This document shows positions 34,362-43,339 of a stretch of DNA of 64,000 nucleotides, piece by piece. Origin of the DNA: DAORHV01 sp964458645 (GTDB lineage Bacteria; Patescibacteriota; Gracilibacteria; Peribacterales; Peribacteraceae); NCBI GenBank assembly GCA_964458645.1, contig CAYWJU010000003.1:1-64000 (forward strand). Reading direction: 5' to 3'. Each line of letters begins with the position of its first letter. The stretch's first letter is position 1. The notes under the pieces were generated by a model. The model searched no databases and was not told the DNA's origin. It worked only from the letters and a program-made list of their open reading frames with translations. The translations under genes and the position numbers were made by a program.

Positions 34362-34883
34362 ATGACCATGAGTTTCACGGCCACGCCGTACACCATAGGC
34401 TCCTGGACCATTCTGCGGCTTCCCAAAGAAGTCAGCGCCAAGCTGCCCTCGCGCGGCATGGCCATGGCCGAAGGAACGATCAACGGCACCAAAGCCGTGT
34501 TCCCGCTGGAACCGGACGGCAAGGGCAGCCATTGGTTCGCCGTGGAGAAATCCATGCGTGCCGCCGCCGGCAAACCCGCCAAGCTGGAAATGGAGCCGAC
34601 CGAAGACTGGCCTGAGCCGGAAGTGCCGGCCGACCTGAAGAAGGCGCTAGCCGCCGCCCCGGCCAAAGTCCGCGAGATCTGGAAAGGCACCTCCGTCATG
34701 GCCCGCTGGGATTGGATCCGCTCGATCCGCTGCACCAATAACCCGGAGACGCGCGCCAAGCGCATAGAGGTGGCGTGCTCCAAGATGAACGACGGCAAGA
34801 AGCGGCAGTGCTGCTTTAACCGCAGCATCTGCACCGAGCCCGAAGTGTCGAAGGGCGGTGTGCTGTTTGAGCCGGGGGCGTAG
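34362..34883 (+). CDS. DUF1905/YdeI-OmdA family protein
   Basis: 173 residues. A DUF1905 beta-barrel domain (about 1-90: TIGSWTILRLPKEVSAKLPS, GTINGTKAVFPLEPDGKGSH) is followed by a YdeI/OmpD-associated segment (VPADLKKALAAAPAKVREIW, WIRSIRCTNNPETRAKRIE). Cytoplasmic, linked in other bacteria to bacteriocin tolerance, but the biochemical role is unknown. Last host-like gene before an AT-rich insertion. Confidence 0.82.
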   Translation: MTMSFTATPYTIGSWTILRLPKEVSAKLPSRGMAMAEGTINGTKAVFPLEPDGKGSHWFAVEKSMRAAAGKPAKLEMEPTEDWPEPEVPADLKKALAAAPAKVREIWKGTSVMARWDWIRSIRCTNNPETRAKRIEVACSKMNDGKKRQCCFNRSICTEPEVSKGGVLFEPGA

Positions 34884-34934
34884 TAAATAAAGAGAAGATT
34901 GATTGCCTAACGGAAATCAGCATTTTCTAGCCCC

Positions 34935-36956
34935 CTATTCTTTATCTTCTTTATTTGCCAATCCCTGCCCAGGGTCATACGGAATTTTTCCTTCGATCTT
35001 ATCAAGGATGTCCTTTAATTTTTTTACCTCTTTCTCTCGAATTAAATACGAATCATATGACTGCAACGCCTCTTCGATCATTTGATCATAATAAAAAACA
35101 CGAGCGTTATAAGCTGCCAGTTTTTCATTTGTTCTATGCTGCGTCTCATCTAATGGCTTTCCTACAATACAAATAGCCTGAATGGGCTCGCCTCCCCTGC
35201 CGTTTGCTTCAAGAACTTTTTGAAGCGCCTTCGTATATTTATCAACCTGAGCTGCAAGCATTTCAGTCGTCAGTTTGTAAGAAGTTTTGTATCGCTTCAA
35301 TTCGACAATGATGTGTGTACCACAATACGTTCGATATTTAATATCGAATCTGCCCTTTCTTTCATCGTCAGTTAATGTGGCGACAACCTTCTTCCATTCT
35401 GTTTCAATTTTCTCCTCCATTCTTTCAGATCCTTTTGTTGCCCTTTCCCAAGCAGGATTAAGAAGCCATAGATTATCGAAAATATGTTCTTGAATTACCT
35501 TTTCTTTTTGATTTTCATCTGTAATTTCCGCAAGTTTTCTAATAACAGCAACTCGCTCTGATGCGATGTCATAGTAAAGTATTGATTCAATTGAATTGAG
35601 ATCAGAGAAGATTGCCGCTATCTCTATTTCTTTTGCCGTGTTTAAATCATGGATTTTTTCTAAGTTATCCATCAATCTCAGCCGTTCAAAAGCCAAGATT
35701 CCGTGCTTATATAACTCCTTTTTCTTTGATTCATCCTCTTTGTCAAAGTATAGAGTTTCAATCGTGCTAAATAGTTTCGCTGCCTGCTCCTTCTCTCGAG
35801 TCGTTTTTAATGTGTCATGCCATTCTTTTACAGCAGGATTTTCCTTAAGGGTATCGTCGGTAGCGCGATCATTGCGCAACTTTGTCCAACCGGACTGAAT
35901 CTTTTTTATGTGGGCGTAAGCCAATTCTACTAATTTTTGATAACGGGGATCTTCTTCATTGATTTTCTGTCGGCTACTCGTACTGATATCCTCCTCTGAA
36001 TCTTCATCAAGAAAATCTGCCGCTATTTCCCCAATAAGATAATCGGCGAATATCCCACCTTCATTGAAGGTATCCAATATATCTTCTTGAGCCATTTTTT
36101 CACGAACAAGAATGCTAATTTTATTATTGTTCATTTTTCCATCATTTAATTGACTGGGTCGTTTGACCGATCCTATCCATCCATTTATTTTATAAGTCTT
36201 CCCGTCATCCGTCCTCACTTCACCGGGTAGCCTATCGACGTGCTGAATATTTTTGTATTTAGCTGAATACTGGTCTTCCTCATCTCCAATAAGCCATAGA
36301 AATTCAATCGCCTTAAGATAATCGCGATCTTCAACCCCAATTTCCTCTCCATTGATTTTCACGGTAAAGTTGGAATTTTGCCTTCCTATCACACTGAATC
36401 TCCTTGCTAATCTCCTTCTTAGAAAAGCCTCGGCAGTCTGAATCGATTTTTTCAAATCTGAAACTATTATTCGTGTTCCTTTTTTAACATCAAATGCATT
36501 GGCAGGTATATCAATCGGATGATAAACATCGGATTTTTTGATTTGGGCTTCAATGTCTACCCTATTCATTTTTAGCCCATTTTTTACTCCGTTCTTCACT
36601 GTAAACAGCTCAATATTGTTTGCTATTGAAAAAAGAGAAAGCTTTCCAATACCCTTACGACCCATGACGGGCCTTTTAAAGGTGGGGGTGATGCTCTCAC
36701 CTCCATCTTCTCTCTTTCTGTATCCAACAAGGAGATATTTCTGGTTAATCTCTTCCAAATCCATCCCCGTCCCATCATCTTCAATGGTGATCTTATTATC
36801 TTCAATAGTGATGTTCACGATTTCTGCATCTGCATCGTATGCATTTGCTACGGCCTCAGACAATACTGCTGGAACGTTGCTGTACAAATTCAACCCCAAA
36901 TGATTGAGCACATTGAGGCTCATTTTCATAACATACTTTTTATTTGCTTCGGTCAT
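34935..36956 (-). CDS. GHKL ATPase with a C-terminal PD-(D/E)xK-like nuclease domain
   Basis: 673 residues. The N-terminal GHKL ATP site is clear: EAVANAYDADAE (N box), IEDDGTGMDLEE (G1), GRKGIGKLSLFSIAN (G2). A transducer-like domain follows (about 130-200), then a helical region, and at about 535-557 the pattern RFDIKYR...HIIVELKRYK suggests the D...ExK centre of a PD-(D/E)xK nuclease. The gene is AT-rich and overlaps the 3' end of the cytosine methyltransferase, so the pair probably forms a restriction-like defence unit in which ATP binding dimerises and activates the nuclease (inference). An upstream ATG at 36989 is also in frame. Confidence 0.8.
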   Translation of the reverse strand: MTEANKKYVMKMSLNVLNHLGLNLYSNVPAVLSEAVANAYDADAEIVNITIEDNKITIEDDGTGMDLEEINQKYLLVGYRKREDGGESITPTFKRPVMGRKGIGKLSLFSIANNIELFTVKNGVKNGLKMNRVDIEAQIKKSDVYHPIDIPANAFDVKKGTRIIVSDLKKSIQTAEAFLRRRLARRFSVIGRQNSNFTVKINGEEIGVEDRDYLKAIEFLWLIGDEEDQYSAKYKNIQHVDRLPGEVRTDDGKTYKINGWIGSVKRPSQLNDGKMNNNKISILVREKMAQEDILDTFNEGGIFADYLIGEIAADFLDEDSEEDISTSSRQKINEEDPRYQKLVELAYAHIKKIQSGWTKLRNDRATDDTLKENPAVKEWHDTLKTTREKEQAAKLFSTIETLYFDKEDESKKKELYKHGILAFERLRLMDNLEKIHDLNTAKEIEIAAIFSDLNSIESILYYDIASERVAVIRKLAEITDENQKEKVIQEHIFDNLWLLNPAWERATKGSERMEEKIETEWKKVVATLTDDERKGRFDIKYRTYCGTHIIVELKRYKTSYKLTTEMLAAQVDKYTKALQKVLEANGRGGEPIQAICIVGKPLDETQHRTNEKLAAYNARVFYYDQMIEEALQSYDSYLIREKEVKKLKDILDKIEGKIPYDPGQGLANKEDKE

Positions 36957-38043
36957 AGGATTGCAAATGATACCTGATGCTCTTAGCAATTGTCTCTCCT
37001 ATTTTGACTGGAACTGCATTACCGATGTGTCTAGCAATCAAACTCGTGAAGAAGGTTGAGCTATTTTTAGCAGCAAATTGATAGGCTTTTGGGAAAGTCT
37101 GGAATAAGGCAGCCTCCCTCAGAGAAATAGCCCGGTGTTGTTCTGGATGACCAAATCGCCCATTACCCAATCCTACACATTGTGTTGTCATCGTTGGGGA
37201 AGGCTCATCCCAGCGCATACGTGCGTATACGGTTCCCTTATAACTTCTGCCTGTATCTTTTTTATGACATGCCAGCTTAAGCTCTTCTGACCAGCTGCTC
37301 GAATTCCCACCATTTTTAGGGGTAGCTCTAATTCTCTTTTTATTGAGAGCTGATAACTTGCTAGCCCTATGCAGGGGGTCATCTTTATGGGTCTGACCAT
37401 CTGCAATTACTGGGAGATCCGCGATAACTTGGCGCACGGTAATTTTATTGTCTTTATGGGTTGGATCAATCAATCGAATATCACCCAATCGAGAAGCCAG
37501 CAAAATTAGACGCTGTCGACGCTGCGGTACACCATATTCCGAACAGTCGATCACATCATAAAAAACTTTATATCCATTATTTTCCAGAACTTTCAAAAAA
37601 TTATTGAAAACGCCTTTCCTACCTTTTCCCAAAAGCCCTCGGACATTTTCCATCGAAACGATCTCGGGGCGCACCTGCGATATAAGTTCTGCGAATTTTT
37701 CCAGCGGTAACTTCTTTTTTTGACTGCGTACGGTTTTTTGCGTATTCAGATTGGAAAAAGGCTGGCAAGGAGCACAGCCGATAAGAATTTTGATATCGCA
37801 ATCATTGCCAAATTTTTCCAGAAGCATCTGAGGCGTAACGTTTGCGATATTTTCTTCCACGAACTTAGCCCCCTTGTTATTTGCCTCGTATGCGAAGCGA
37901 CACGTTTTATCAATATCAATCCCCGCGACGACATCGAAATTCTGGCGCACGAAACCATGTGTCATGCCGCCCACTCCACAAAAAAGATCAATGACGCGGA
38001 TTTTTTTGTCGGTGCCAAGTGCCTGCGTCGGTGTCGGTGACAT
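36940..38043 (-). CDS. DNA (cytosine-5) methyltransferase
   Basis: 367 residues with ordered motifs: I DLFCGVGGMTHGF, IV GCAPCQPFSNL (catalytic Cys), VI SMENVRGL, VIII VPQRRQRLI, IX and X GNAVPVKIGE. It methylates C5 of cytosine in DNA; the target-recognition region (about 235-300) gives no readable specificity. Translationally coupled to the GHKL-nuclease gene by overlap. TAGAAT with an extended TG lies nine bases before the ATG on the minus strand. Confidence 0.93.
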   Translation of the reverse strand: MSPTPTQALGTDKKIRVIDLFCGVGGMTHGFVRQNFDVVAGIDIDKTCRFAYEANNKGAKFVEENIANVTPQMLLEKFGNDCDIKILIGCAPCQPFSNLNTQKTVRSQKKKLPLEKFAELISQVRPEIVSMENVRGLLGKGRKGVFNNFLKVLENNGYKVFYDVIDCSEYGVPQRRQRLILLASRLGDIRLIDPTHKDNKITVRQVIADLPVIADGQTHKDDPLHRASKLSALNKKRIRATPKNGGNSSSWSEELKLACHKKDTGRSYKGTVYARMRWDEPSPTMTTQCVGLGNGRFGHPEQHRAISLREAALFQTFPKAYQFAAKNSSTFFTSLIARHIGNAVPVKIGETIAKSIRYHLQSYDRSK

Positions 38044-38052
38044 CTGCGGACA

Positions 38053-38058
38053 ATTCTA
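38053..38058 (-). promoter_or_regulatory. -10 element of the methyltransferase operon
   Basis: Minus strand TAGAAT with an upstream TG, nine bases before the ATG at 38043. Confidence 0.45.
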
Positions 38059-38224
38059 CAGCTTTTTCAAAACGACATCGAGTGGAATGAGCGAAAGTGC
38101 AAGATTGGCAAGTCAAAGCCATTTATCTCAAGCATTCGGCGAGAACAGCCAATTTTCAACGCTTTTCTTGGGTATTTATTTCTTGGCTAGAAAATCGCTC
38201 ATGCGTCTTTAGTATACAAGGGCC

Positions 38225-38230
38225 TATAAT
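38225..38230 (+). promoter_or_regulatory. -10 element of the DUF1801 gene
   Basis: Consensus TATAAT ending exactly six bases before the ATG at 38237; predicts a leaderless mRNA. Confidence 0.6.
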
Positions 38231-38236
38231 TTATAT

Positions 38237-38599
38237 ATGAAATCCCTCTCCCCCATCCCCGCCTACATCTCCGACTGCGCCCCCATCGCGCAGCCGCTCC
38301 TCAAGCAGCTGTATAAGGCAATCCAGCAGGCCGCGCCGGACGCCGAGGAGATCCTGAGTTACTGCATGCCCTGCTTCCGCCAGAACAAGAACCTGGTCTA
38401 TTTCGCCGCGTTCAAGGGCCACGTCAGCTTCTTCCCCACCGGCTCGGGCATGGCGACGTTCAAAGAGGAGCTGAAGAAGTACAAGACCTCCAAGGGTACG
38501 GTGCAATTCCAGTTCGGCGACAAGCTGCCGCTGGCGCTCATCACCAAGATCGTGAAGTTCCGCGTGAAGGAAACCACGCCCAAGAAGAAGGCGGCGTGA
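38237..38599 (+). CDS. DUF1801 family protein
   Basis: 120 residues. The pattern SYCMPCFRQNKNLVYFAAFK and GHVSFFPTGSGMATFKEELK, then GTVQFQFGDKLPLALITKIV is characteristic of the DUF1801/YdhG family, small cytoplasmic proteins sometimes called iron chaperones by similarity to frataxin-fold proteins. First host-like gene to the right of the AT-rich defence insert; convergent with the next gene (four bases apart). Confidence 0.85.
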   Translation: MKSLSPIPAYISDCAPIAQPLLKQLYKAIQQAAPDAEEILSYCMPCFRQNKNLVYFAAFKGHVSFFPTGSGMATFKEELKKYKTSKGTVQFQFGDKLPLALITKIVKFRVKETTPKKKAA

Positions 38600-38603
38600 C
38601 CGG

Positions 38604-39476
38604 TTATTTCTTGTCCAACGCCTCGGCCTGCGCCTGGGCCACCTTGTAGCGCTCCGGAATCGCGCTGCCTGCAGGTAATTGATCGAAGTATTTCGGCGGT
38701 ACGGTAATGTTCTGTCCGATCACTTTCCGGTCCGGGGTCGCCTTCGCGAGTTCGGCTTCCACTTTGGCCAGAAAGAATTCACAGCGCTTGGCAATCCCCG
38801 CCTGGAGCTTTTCGGCGAGTTCGGCCGCACGCTCGGGGGCGAAGCCGGTGCAGAGATCCACCCACTGTGCCAGCCAGATGTTGTCCGGCTTTTCTCCGGC
38901 ACATTCGGCATCGATTGCATCCATATACGACTGCACCAACTGGGCCACTGCCGCAGGTTTGTCGGCGGCAAGCTTGGCCTGCCAAACCTTTAAGGCATTC
39001 AATGCGCCGAAATCATTGTGACGACCAGCCGACAGCGACTTGGCATAGCTGTAGCCGAAGTGAATCAACACACGCGCCTTGGCGAGATCGGCCACGGTGT
39101 CTGCCGCACACTCGGCCTCGGCATCGGTAAGGAAGGCCGTGCTGACGCGTTCGGTTCCCTTGATGTGCCTTGCCACGAGATCATCCACGACGCCGTCGAC
39201 ATTGGCGCTTCTGGCATCCACGATGCCTGCATCGGACTGCTGAAGCTCCCGAACTTCCGGGCGGTCGCGGAGTTGCTGACGAAGCACGCGCAACTCTTCT
39301 TCACGAATGGCTGTTTTCGGCGCCTCGATCGTCTCTGGCCGTATCAGCCTTGCCACAATGTCGGCCGCCACGTCCGTGACCAATGCATCTACCTTCTGCT
39401 CCTGCAAAGAAGCCCCAGCGGAATCGGGGGTGACTGGAACATCCGGAACACTTCCTGGCTTGAGGGGATCGGGCAT
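38604..39476 (-). CDS. hypothetical protein
   Basis: 290 residues, soluble, helical and Ala-rich; no signal peptide and no recognised domain. Conserved-looking blocks are LIHFGYSYAKSLSAGRHNDF and EKPDNIWLAQWVDLCTGFAP. The start ATG at 39476 follows a consensus extended -10 (TG-TATAAT) by six bases on the minus strand, which rules out the longer frame upstream. Confidence 0.7.
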   Translation of the reverse strand: MPDPLKPGSVPDVPVTPDSAGASLQEQKVDALVTDVAADIVARLIRPETIEAPKTAIREEELRVLRQQLRDRPEVRELQQSDAGIVDARSANVDGVVDDLVARHIKGTERVSTAFLTDAEAECAADTVADLAKARVLIHFGYSYAKSLSAGRHNDFGALNALKVWQAKLAADKPAAVAQLVQSYMDAIDAECAGEKPDNIWLAQWVDLCTGFAPERAAELAEKLQAGIAKRCEFFLAKVEAELAKATPDRKVIGQNITVPPKYFDQLPAGSAIPERYKVAQAQAEALDKK

Positions 39477-39482
39477 GTAGTT

Positions 39483-39488
39483 ATTATA
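39483..39488 (-). promoter_or_regulatory. -10 element of the hypothetical gene at 38604-39476
   Basis: Minus strand TG-TATAAT, six bases before the ATG; the clearest leaderless promoter on the minus strand. Confidence 0.6.
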
Positions 39489-39631
39489 CAATATATATAC
39501 TCTTATGTCGATTTCGTGAAGCACATGCCCTTCGATGCGCTGCTGACGGACGACGGACACTAGTGCATCGAGTGAGCGCGGCATCTTCTTTCGAAGGCGC
39601 CAACAACGCCCAGTTCCAACTTCATTCTTGC

Positions 39632-39736
39632 TTTCCAAGAAAAATGAAAGAATATTTCCAAAATGTGAATGTTCGCATTTTCCAAGAAGCAGACGTCGCA
39701 ATCTTCTTTTAAAGAAATATTCTTTGTTTCCAAGAA
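39632..39736. repeat. cruciform-like inverted repeat with three TTTCCAAGAA direct repeats
   Basis: TTTCCAAGAA occurs at 39632, 39679 and 39727 (spacing 47-48). Between them a 12-base outer inverted repeat AAAGAATATTTC/GAAATATTCTTT (39647-39658 and 39714-39725) encloses a palindrome AAAATGTGAA-TG-TTCGCATTTT (39660-39681) and a small stem AAGAAG/CTTCTT. It lies upstream of the metalloprotease gene and behind the divergent hypothetical gene. Probably a regulator-binding array. Confidence 0.55.
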
Positions 39737-39808
39737 CCACAGGGGTATTGCGAAGCGAAAGTGCGGGGTGATAGATGGTCCCTTATGCTTTTTCCCCCTT
39801 CTCCTTCC

Positions 39809-41452
39809 ATGTTGTACAAAAAACTCCTTTCCTTGAGCGTGGTTGCAACACTGGTGTGTGGCATTGCGCCTCCGGTTCACGCCCAGGTCGCACCGACCAT
39901 CATCGACGACGGCGATGCCGGTTTTGCCACCACCGGAAGCTGGCAGAACTATGCGCAGGGCTACCAGGGTGACCAGCGCTACGCCATGAACCAGAGCACT
40001 GCAACCTGGACCTTCGCCAACCTGCAACCCGGTAAGTACCGCGTTTCGGTCACGTACAAAGAAAATCCGGTCATGGATACGAAAGCGTCGTACACCGTTT
40101 CGGATGGATCCGTTGTGTTGAACGCGACTCCGGTCACCGTGAACCACCGTTTGGCACCGTCGTCGTTCACCGATGCCGGAATCAAGTGGCAGACGCTTGG
40201 TGAATTCAGCGAGTACCGCGGCTCCGTAAAAGTAAAAGTCACCAGCGGCACGGCAAACAAGTACTTCTGGGCAGACGCAGTTCGCATTGATCTGCTGGAA
40301 GCCTACAGCCAGGACACCGCACTGTTGGATGGCACACCTTCCTACTCCGGTGGAGAAGGAGAAGGCTCGGGAACCACCACGGTGGAAGCACTGGTTCTGT
40401 ACACGCCGGAAGCCGTGTCCGTATTCGGCTCCGTAGCAGCACTGCAGGCAGCCACTAGGAAAACGATCGACTGCGACCCTGCCACCGATACCACCTGCCA
40501 AGTTGGAGGCGGCATTGAGCTGAGCACGAACGGCATTTTCGCCGGAAGCAGGTCGAATGTGCGCATTGCCATTGCCGGATTCGCCGCCGCACCATTCAAC
40601 GATGCAGGCCATGATTTGGAGGCCACAATCCTGAACGCCGCGAGCAACACGCAGGTCCACGCTCTGCGCGACTCGTACAAGGCGGACGTGGTGATTCTGA
40701 TTGTCGGCAACAGCACCGCTCTGTCCGAGCGCGGCATTAGCTTCACTCCCCTCAGCATTCCCAATGGAGGCAATTTGGCCACGCTGCAGGTAACAGATCC
40801 TGCAGTGGAGACCATGTCGAACACTGCTTTCCTCTCCGTAGTAAAGGCGTCCTTGAACCATGAATTCCTGATTGCCATAACCCACGAGCTGGGCCATACG
40901 ATGGGCGATAATCACGAAGTGACGGCCGATCCTGCGGGATTGGAGCCATGGTCGCATGCATTCGTTTCACAGAATAATTTCAAGACCATTGAATCCGGTC
41001 CGGTGAACTGCGGAGCAACCTGCCGAAGAATCCAGCTCTTCTCCAACGCCACTATCTCCTGGATCCCCACTGGTACGACCACGCCCATTCTCGTGGGAAA
41101 CACAACGAATGCCAACGGCGTCGTCACCATGAACAAGATGCTGCCGTTCGTTTCGGTGTACCGCACGAACTTCACGAACCGCGCCAACTGCTTGGACGTG
41201 GACGGCGACGGCACCGTCGCACCCATCGACTCGCTGCGCATCATCAACTTCCTGAACATTGAATATGCCAACGGCTACCCGGCCGAGGTTGCGAACTTCC
41301 CGGATCCGCGCCGCATTTTCTCATCGTACGGCGCACTGGATACCAACCACGACAACAGCGTTTCGCCAATCGACAGCCTGCGAATCATCAACTACTTGAA
41401 CAACCCTACCAACCCGCAATTCTCCCCGGCAACGGTCTGCGCTGCGCAATAA
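39809..41452 (+). CDS. secreted zinc metalloprotease with golvesin-like and dockerin domains
   Basis: 547 residues exported by a signal peptide (MLYKKLLSLSVVATLVCGIA). Domain order: golvesin/Xly-like carbohydrate-binding type beta domain (about 27-150; DDGDAGFATTGSWQNYAQGY, FANLQPGKYRVSVTY), metallopeptidase domain with HELGHTMGDNH (HExxHxxGxxH zincin site), and a type I dockerin at the C-terminus with two calcium-loop repeats (DVDGDGTVAPIDSLRIINFL and DTNHDNSVSPIDSLRIINYL). The dockerin implies docking to a cohesin elsewhere. Start set by the leader CCCCCTTCTCCTTCC before the ATG. Confidence 0.88.
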   Translation: MLYKKLLSLSVVATLVCGIAPPVHAQVAPTIIDDGDAGFATTGSWQNYAQGYQGDQRYAMNQSTATWTFANLQPGKYRVSVTYKENPVMDTKASYTVSDGSVVLNATPVTVNHRLAPSSFTDAGIKWQTLGEFSEYRGSVKVKVTSGTANKYFWADAVRIDLLEAYSQDTALLDGTPSYSGGEGEGSGTTTVEALVLYTPEAVSVFGSVAALQAATRKTIDCDPATDTTCQVGGGIELSTNGIFAGSRSNVRIAIAGFAAAPFNDAGHDLEATILNAASNTQVHALRDSYKADVVILIVGNSTALSERGISFTPLSIPNGGNLATLQVTDPAVETMSNTAFLSVVKASLNHEFLIAITHELGHTMGDNHEVTADPAGLEPWSHAFVSQNNFKTIESGPVNCGATCRRIQLFSNATISWIPTGTTTPILVGNTTNANGVVTMNKMLPFVSVYRTNFTNRANCLDVDGDGTVAPIDSLRIINFLNIEYANGYPAEVANFPDPRRIFSSYGALDTNHDNSVSPIDSLRIINYLNNPTNPQFSPATVCAAQ

Positions 41453-41540
41453 CTGACGTTGCAACGGCTTGCAAGAGAGCTCCTTCGGGGGCTCTTTTGC
41501 TGCCACGGACAAAGCCGATCCCCGATGCCGTTACACCCGT

Positions 41541-43214
41541 CTACTCCTGCGGCAAACTCAGTTGATACACAATCCACTGACTATCCCCGCTTACGTTGCG
41601 CAACATATTCCACTCTTGCATGGCATGCACCGTATTCCGGACTTGCACACAGGCGCTGGCTTGCACAAATACCGTGCGAATATCGCTATCGAGCATCTTG
41701 CGCACGGCCTTGGCATAGTCGGCCTGGTCTCGTTTCTGCACGCTGCATGAAAATAGCGAGAGCGGCAGCGTGTGTTGGAACGTTCGGGTCGCCGCAATAT
41801 CGGCATTGTATTTGAAGATGCCGCCGACAAGCTTCTTGCCGCTGAAGGTCGGGATGAGGTCGGCTTCGAACGAACCATTGGGAAGACTCAACGCCCCTGC
41901 TCCGGGCAACGTGCGAGCGGAAGCAAGGACGGCAACGGGCACCGGCGCTGTCATTGGTATTGCCAGTAACAACCTATCGAGGATCGCCAGCACGACAAGA
42001 ACGCGCGTCACGCGAGCTGAAAAAATCTTGGAGGCAGCCACGACGCATGCGGCTATAAGCAGAATGCCGATGACATAGCGACCATGCGACCCGGTACGGA
42101 CGAACATATCGATGAACGGCGTCCGCAAGCTGCCGCCCAGCAACAAGCATACGTAACACAGGTACAGCGCCACCCGGAATTGGACACTTGCACGCACGCG
42201 CGAGGAAAACAGAAACCACCCCAGTGCCACGATGGTGGCGCTTCCCAAGAAAACGCTGCGTCCGATTGCGGAGCCGGACAATCGCAAGGCGCTCCATGCC
42301 GAACCGAAATACGGATTCGGCACAAAGAAGTCCCACACATTGGGATTGTTGCCGCCGCTTCGTACGGTTTGCAGCTGGTGCGTAAGGATGGCGATCACAT
42401 ACCCGTGGAAGATGAACAGGAAGACGGCCGCAAGCAAGCAGCACTGCAACGTGGTGGCGCTCCATTGCTTCCGGTCGGTAACGAGAGAGTGCCAGCATTG
42501 CCGCACATGGCGCGGCCGGACGCAGAAAACGAGTGGTGCCGCAAACAACGCCGCAATGGCCAAATATTGGACCGAGCCCATGGCCAGCAACAGAATCGCC
42601 GCAGCACAAGCCCGCAACAGAGCATGCCCATTCACCGGCTTGCCGTGTCGAACGAATGCCACATACGCCGCCCATGCAAACGCCGCGAATCCGCCGATGA
42701 ACGCCAGGTTCAGATGACCGGAAAAACGCGCGTAGACATACGGCGACAAGCCAAACAGCAATCCGGCGCAGCATGCCCGAAGCGCATGGTCCTCGTCCGG
42801 CGCGCTCGGCATGGATGCGCGAGACATTTTGTGAAAGTAGAACGCGGAGACAGAGACGTTGGCCAGTGCGAGAAAGAGGATCGTCAGGTTGTATGTCAGC
42901 ACCGGCTGGAACACAAAACCCAGTACGCCGCCGACCAGTGCCGAAAGCGCGCCATCGAAGCCCCCTCCTCCGAACCAGAAACCGACCGGGTACCGTAGGA
43001 CATCGCTGAAGGCGAACGGGTGTCGCCAGTGCAAGAGGTTCTCCCGCACGATGTACATGTCGTTGAAAAAGTTATACGAATCCCCCGGCCGGCCGATGAG
43101 CCTTTCGGCAAGCATGGCCGGGTTATTCGGCCCGAATAACCGCAGCGCAACAGCCAACAGCAGAAGCGTAAGAATTCCTAAGCCAAGCCAGCACCACCTC
43201 TCTCGTCGCAGCAT
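41541..43214 (-). CDS. polytopic membrane protein, possible GT-C glycosyltransferase
   Basis: 557 residues with about eleven membrane helices and a C-terminal soluble part. After the first helix comes a loop RPGDSYNFFNDMYIVRENLL where GT-C glycosyltransferases carry their catalytic Asp residues, and the domain plan (helices, then extracytoplasmic tail) fits that fold. No family can be named with confidence. The start at 43214 follows CATACT by seven bases on the minus strand. Confidence 0.7.
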   Translation of the reverse strand: MLRRERWCWLGLGILTLLLLAVALRLFGPNNPAMLAERLIGRPGDSYNFFNDMYIVRENLLHWRHPFAFSDVLRYPVGFWFGGGGFDGALSALVGGVLGFVFQPVLTYNLTILFLALANVSVSAFYFHKMSRASMPSAPDEDHALRACCAGLLFGLSPYVYARFSGHLNLAFIGGFAAFAWAAYVAFVRHGKPVNGHALLRACAAAILLLAMGSVQYLAIAALFAAPLVFCVRPRHVRQCWHSLVTDRKQWSATTLQCCLLAAVFLFIFHGYVIAILTHQLQTVRSGGNNPNVWDFFVPNPYFGSAWSALRLSGSAIGRSVFLGSATIVALGWFLFSSRVRASVQFRVALYLCYVCLLLGGSLRTPFIDMFVRTGSHGRYVIGILLIAACVVAASKIFSARVTRVLVVLAILDRLLLAIPMTAPVPVAVLASARTLPGAGALSLPNGSFEADLIPTFSGKKLVGGIFKYNADIAATRTFQHTLPLSLFSCSVQKRDQADYAKAVRKMLDSDIRTVFVQASACVQVRNTVHAMQEWNMLRNVSGDSQWIVYQLSLPQE

Positions 43215-43221
43215 GGATGTC

Positions 43222-43227
43222 AGTATG
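43222..43227 (-). promoter_or_regulatory. -10 element of the polytopic membrane protein gene
   Basis: Minus strand CATACT, seven bases before the ATG at 43214. Confidence 0.4.
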
Positions 43228-43339
43228 CCGGAGATGCACGGCGCACGGAACAGTTGAGGGAAAGCGACGACAACCAAAGAAGGCCGATCACAACCGGCCC
43301 TCTTCGTAGTGCATGCCGATGCTGGAATTTCGTGTGGAA

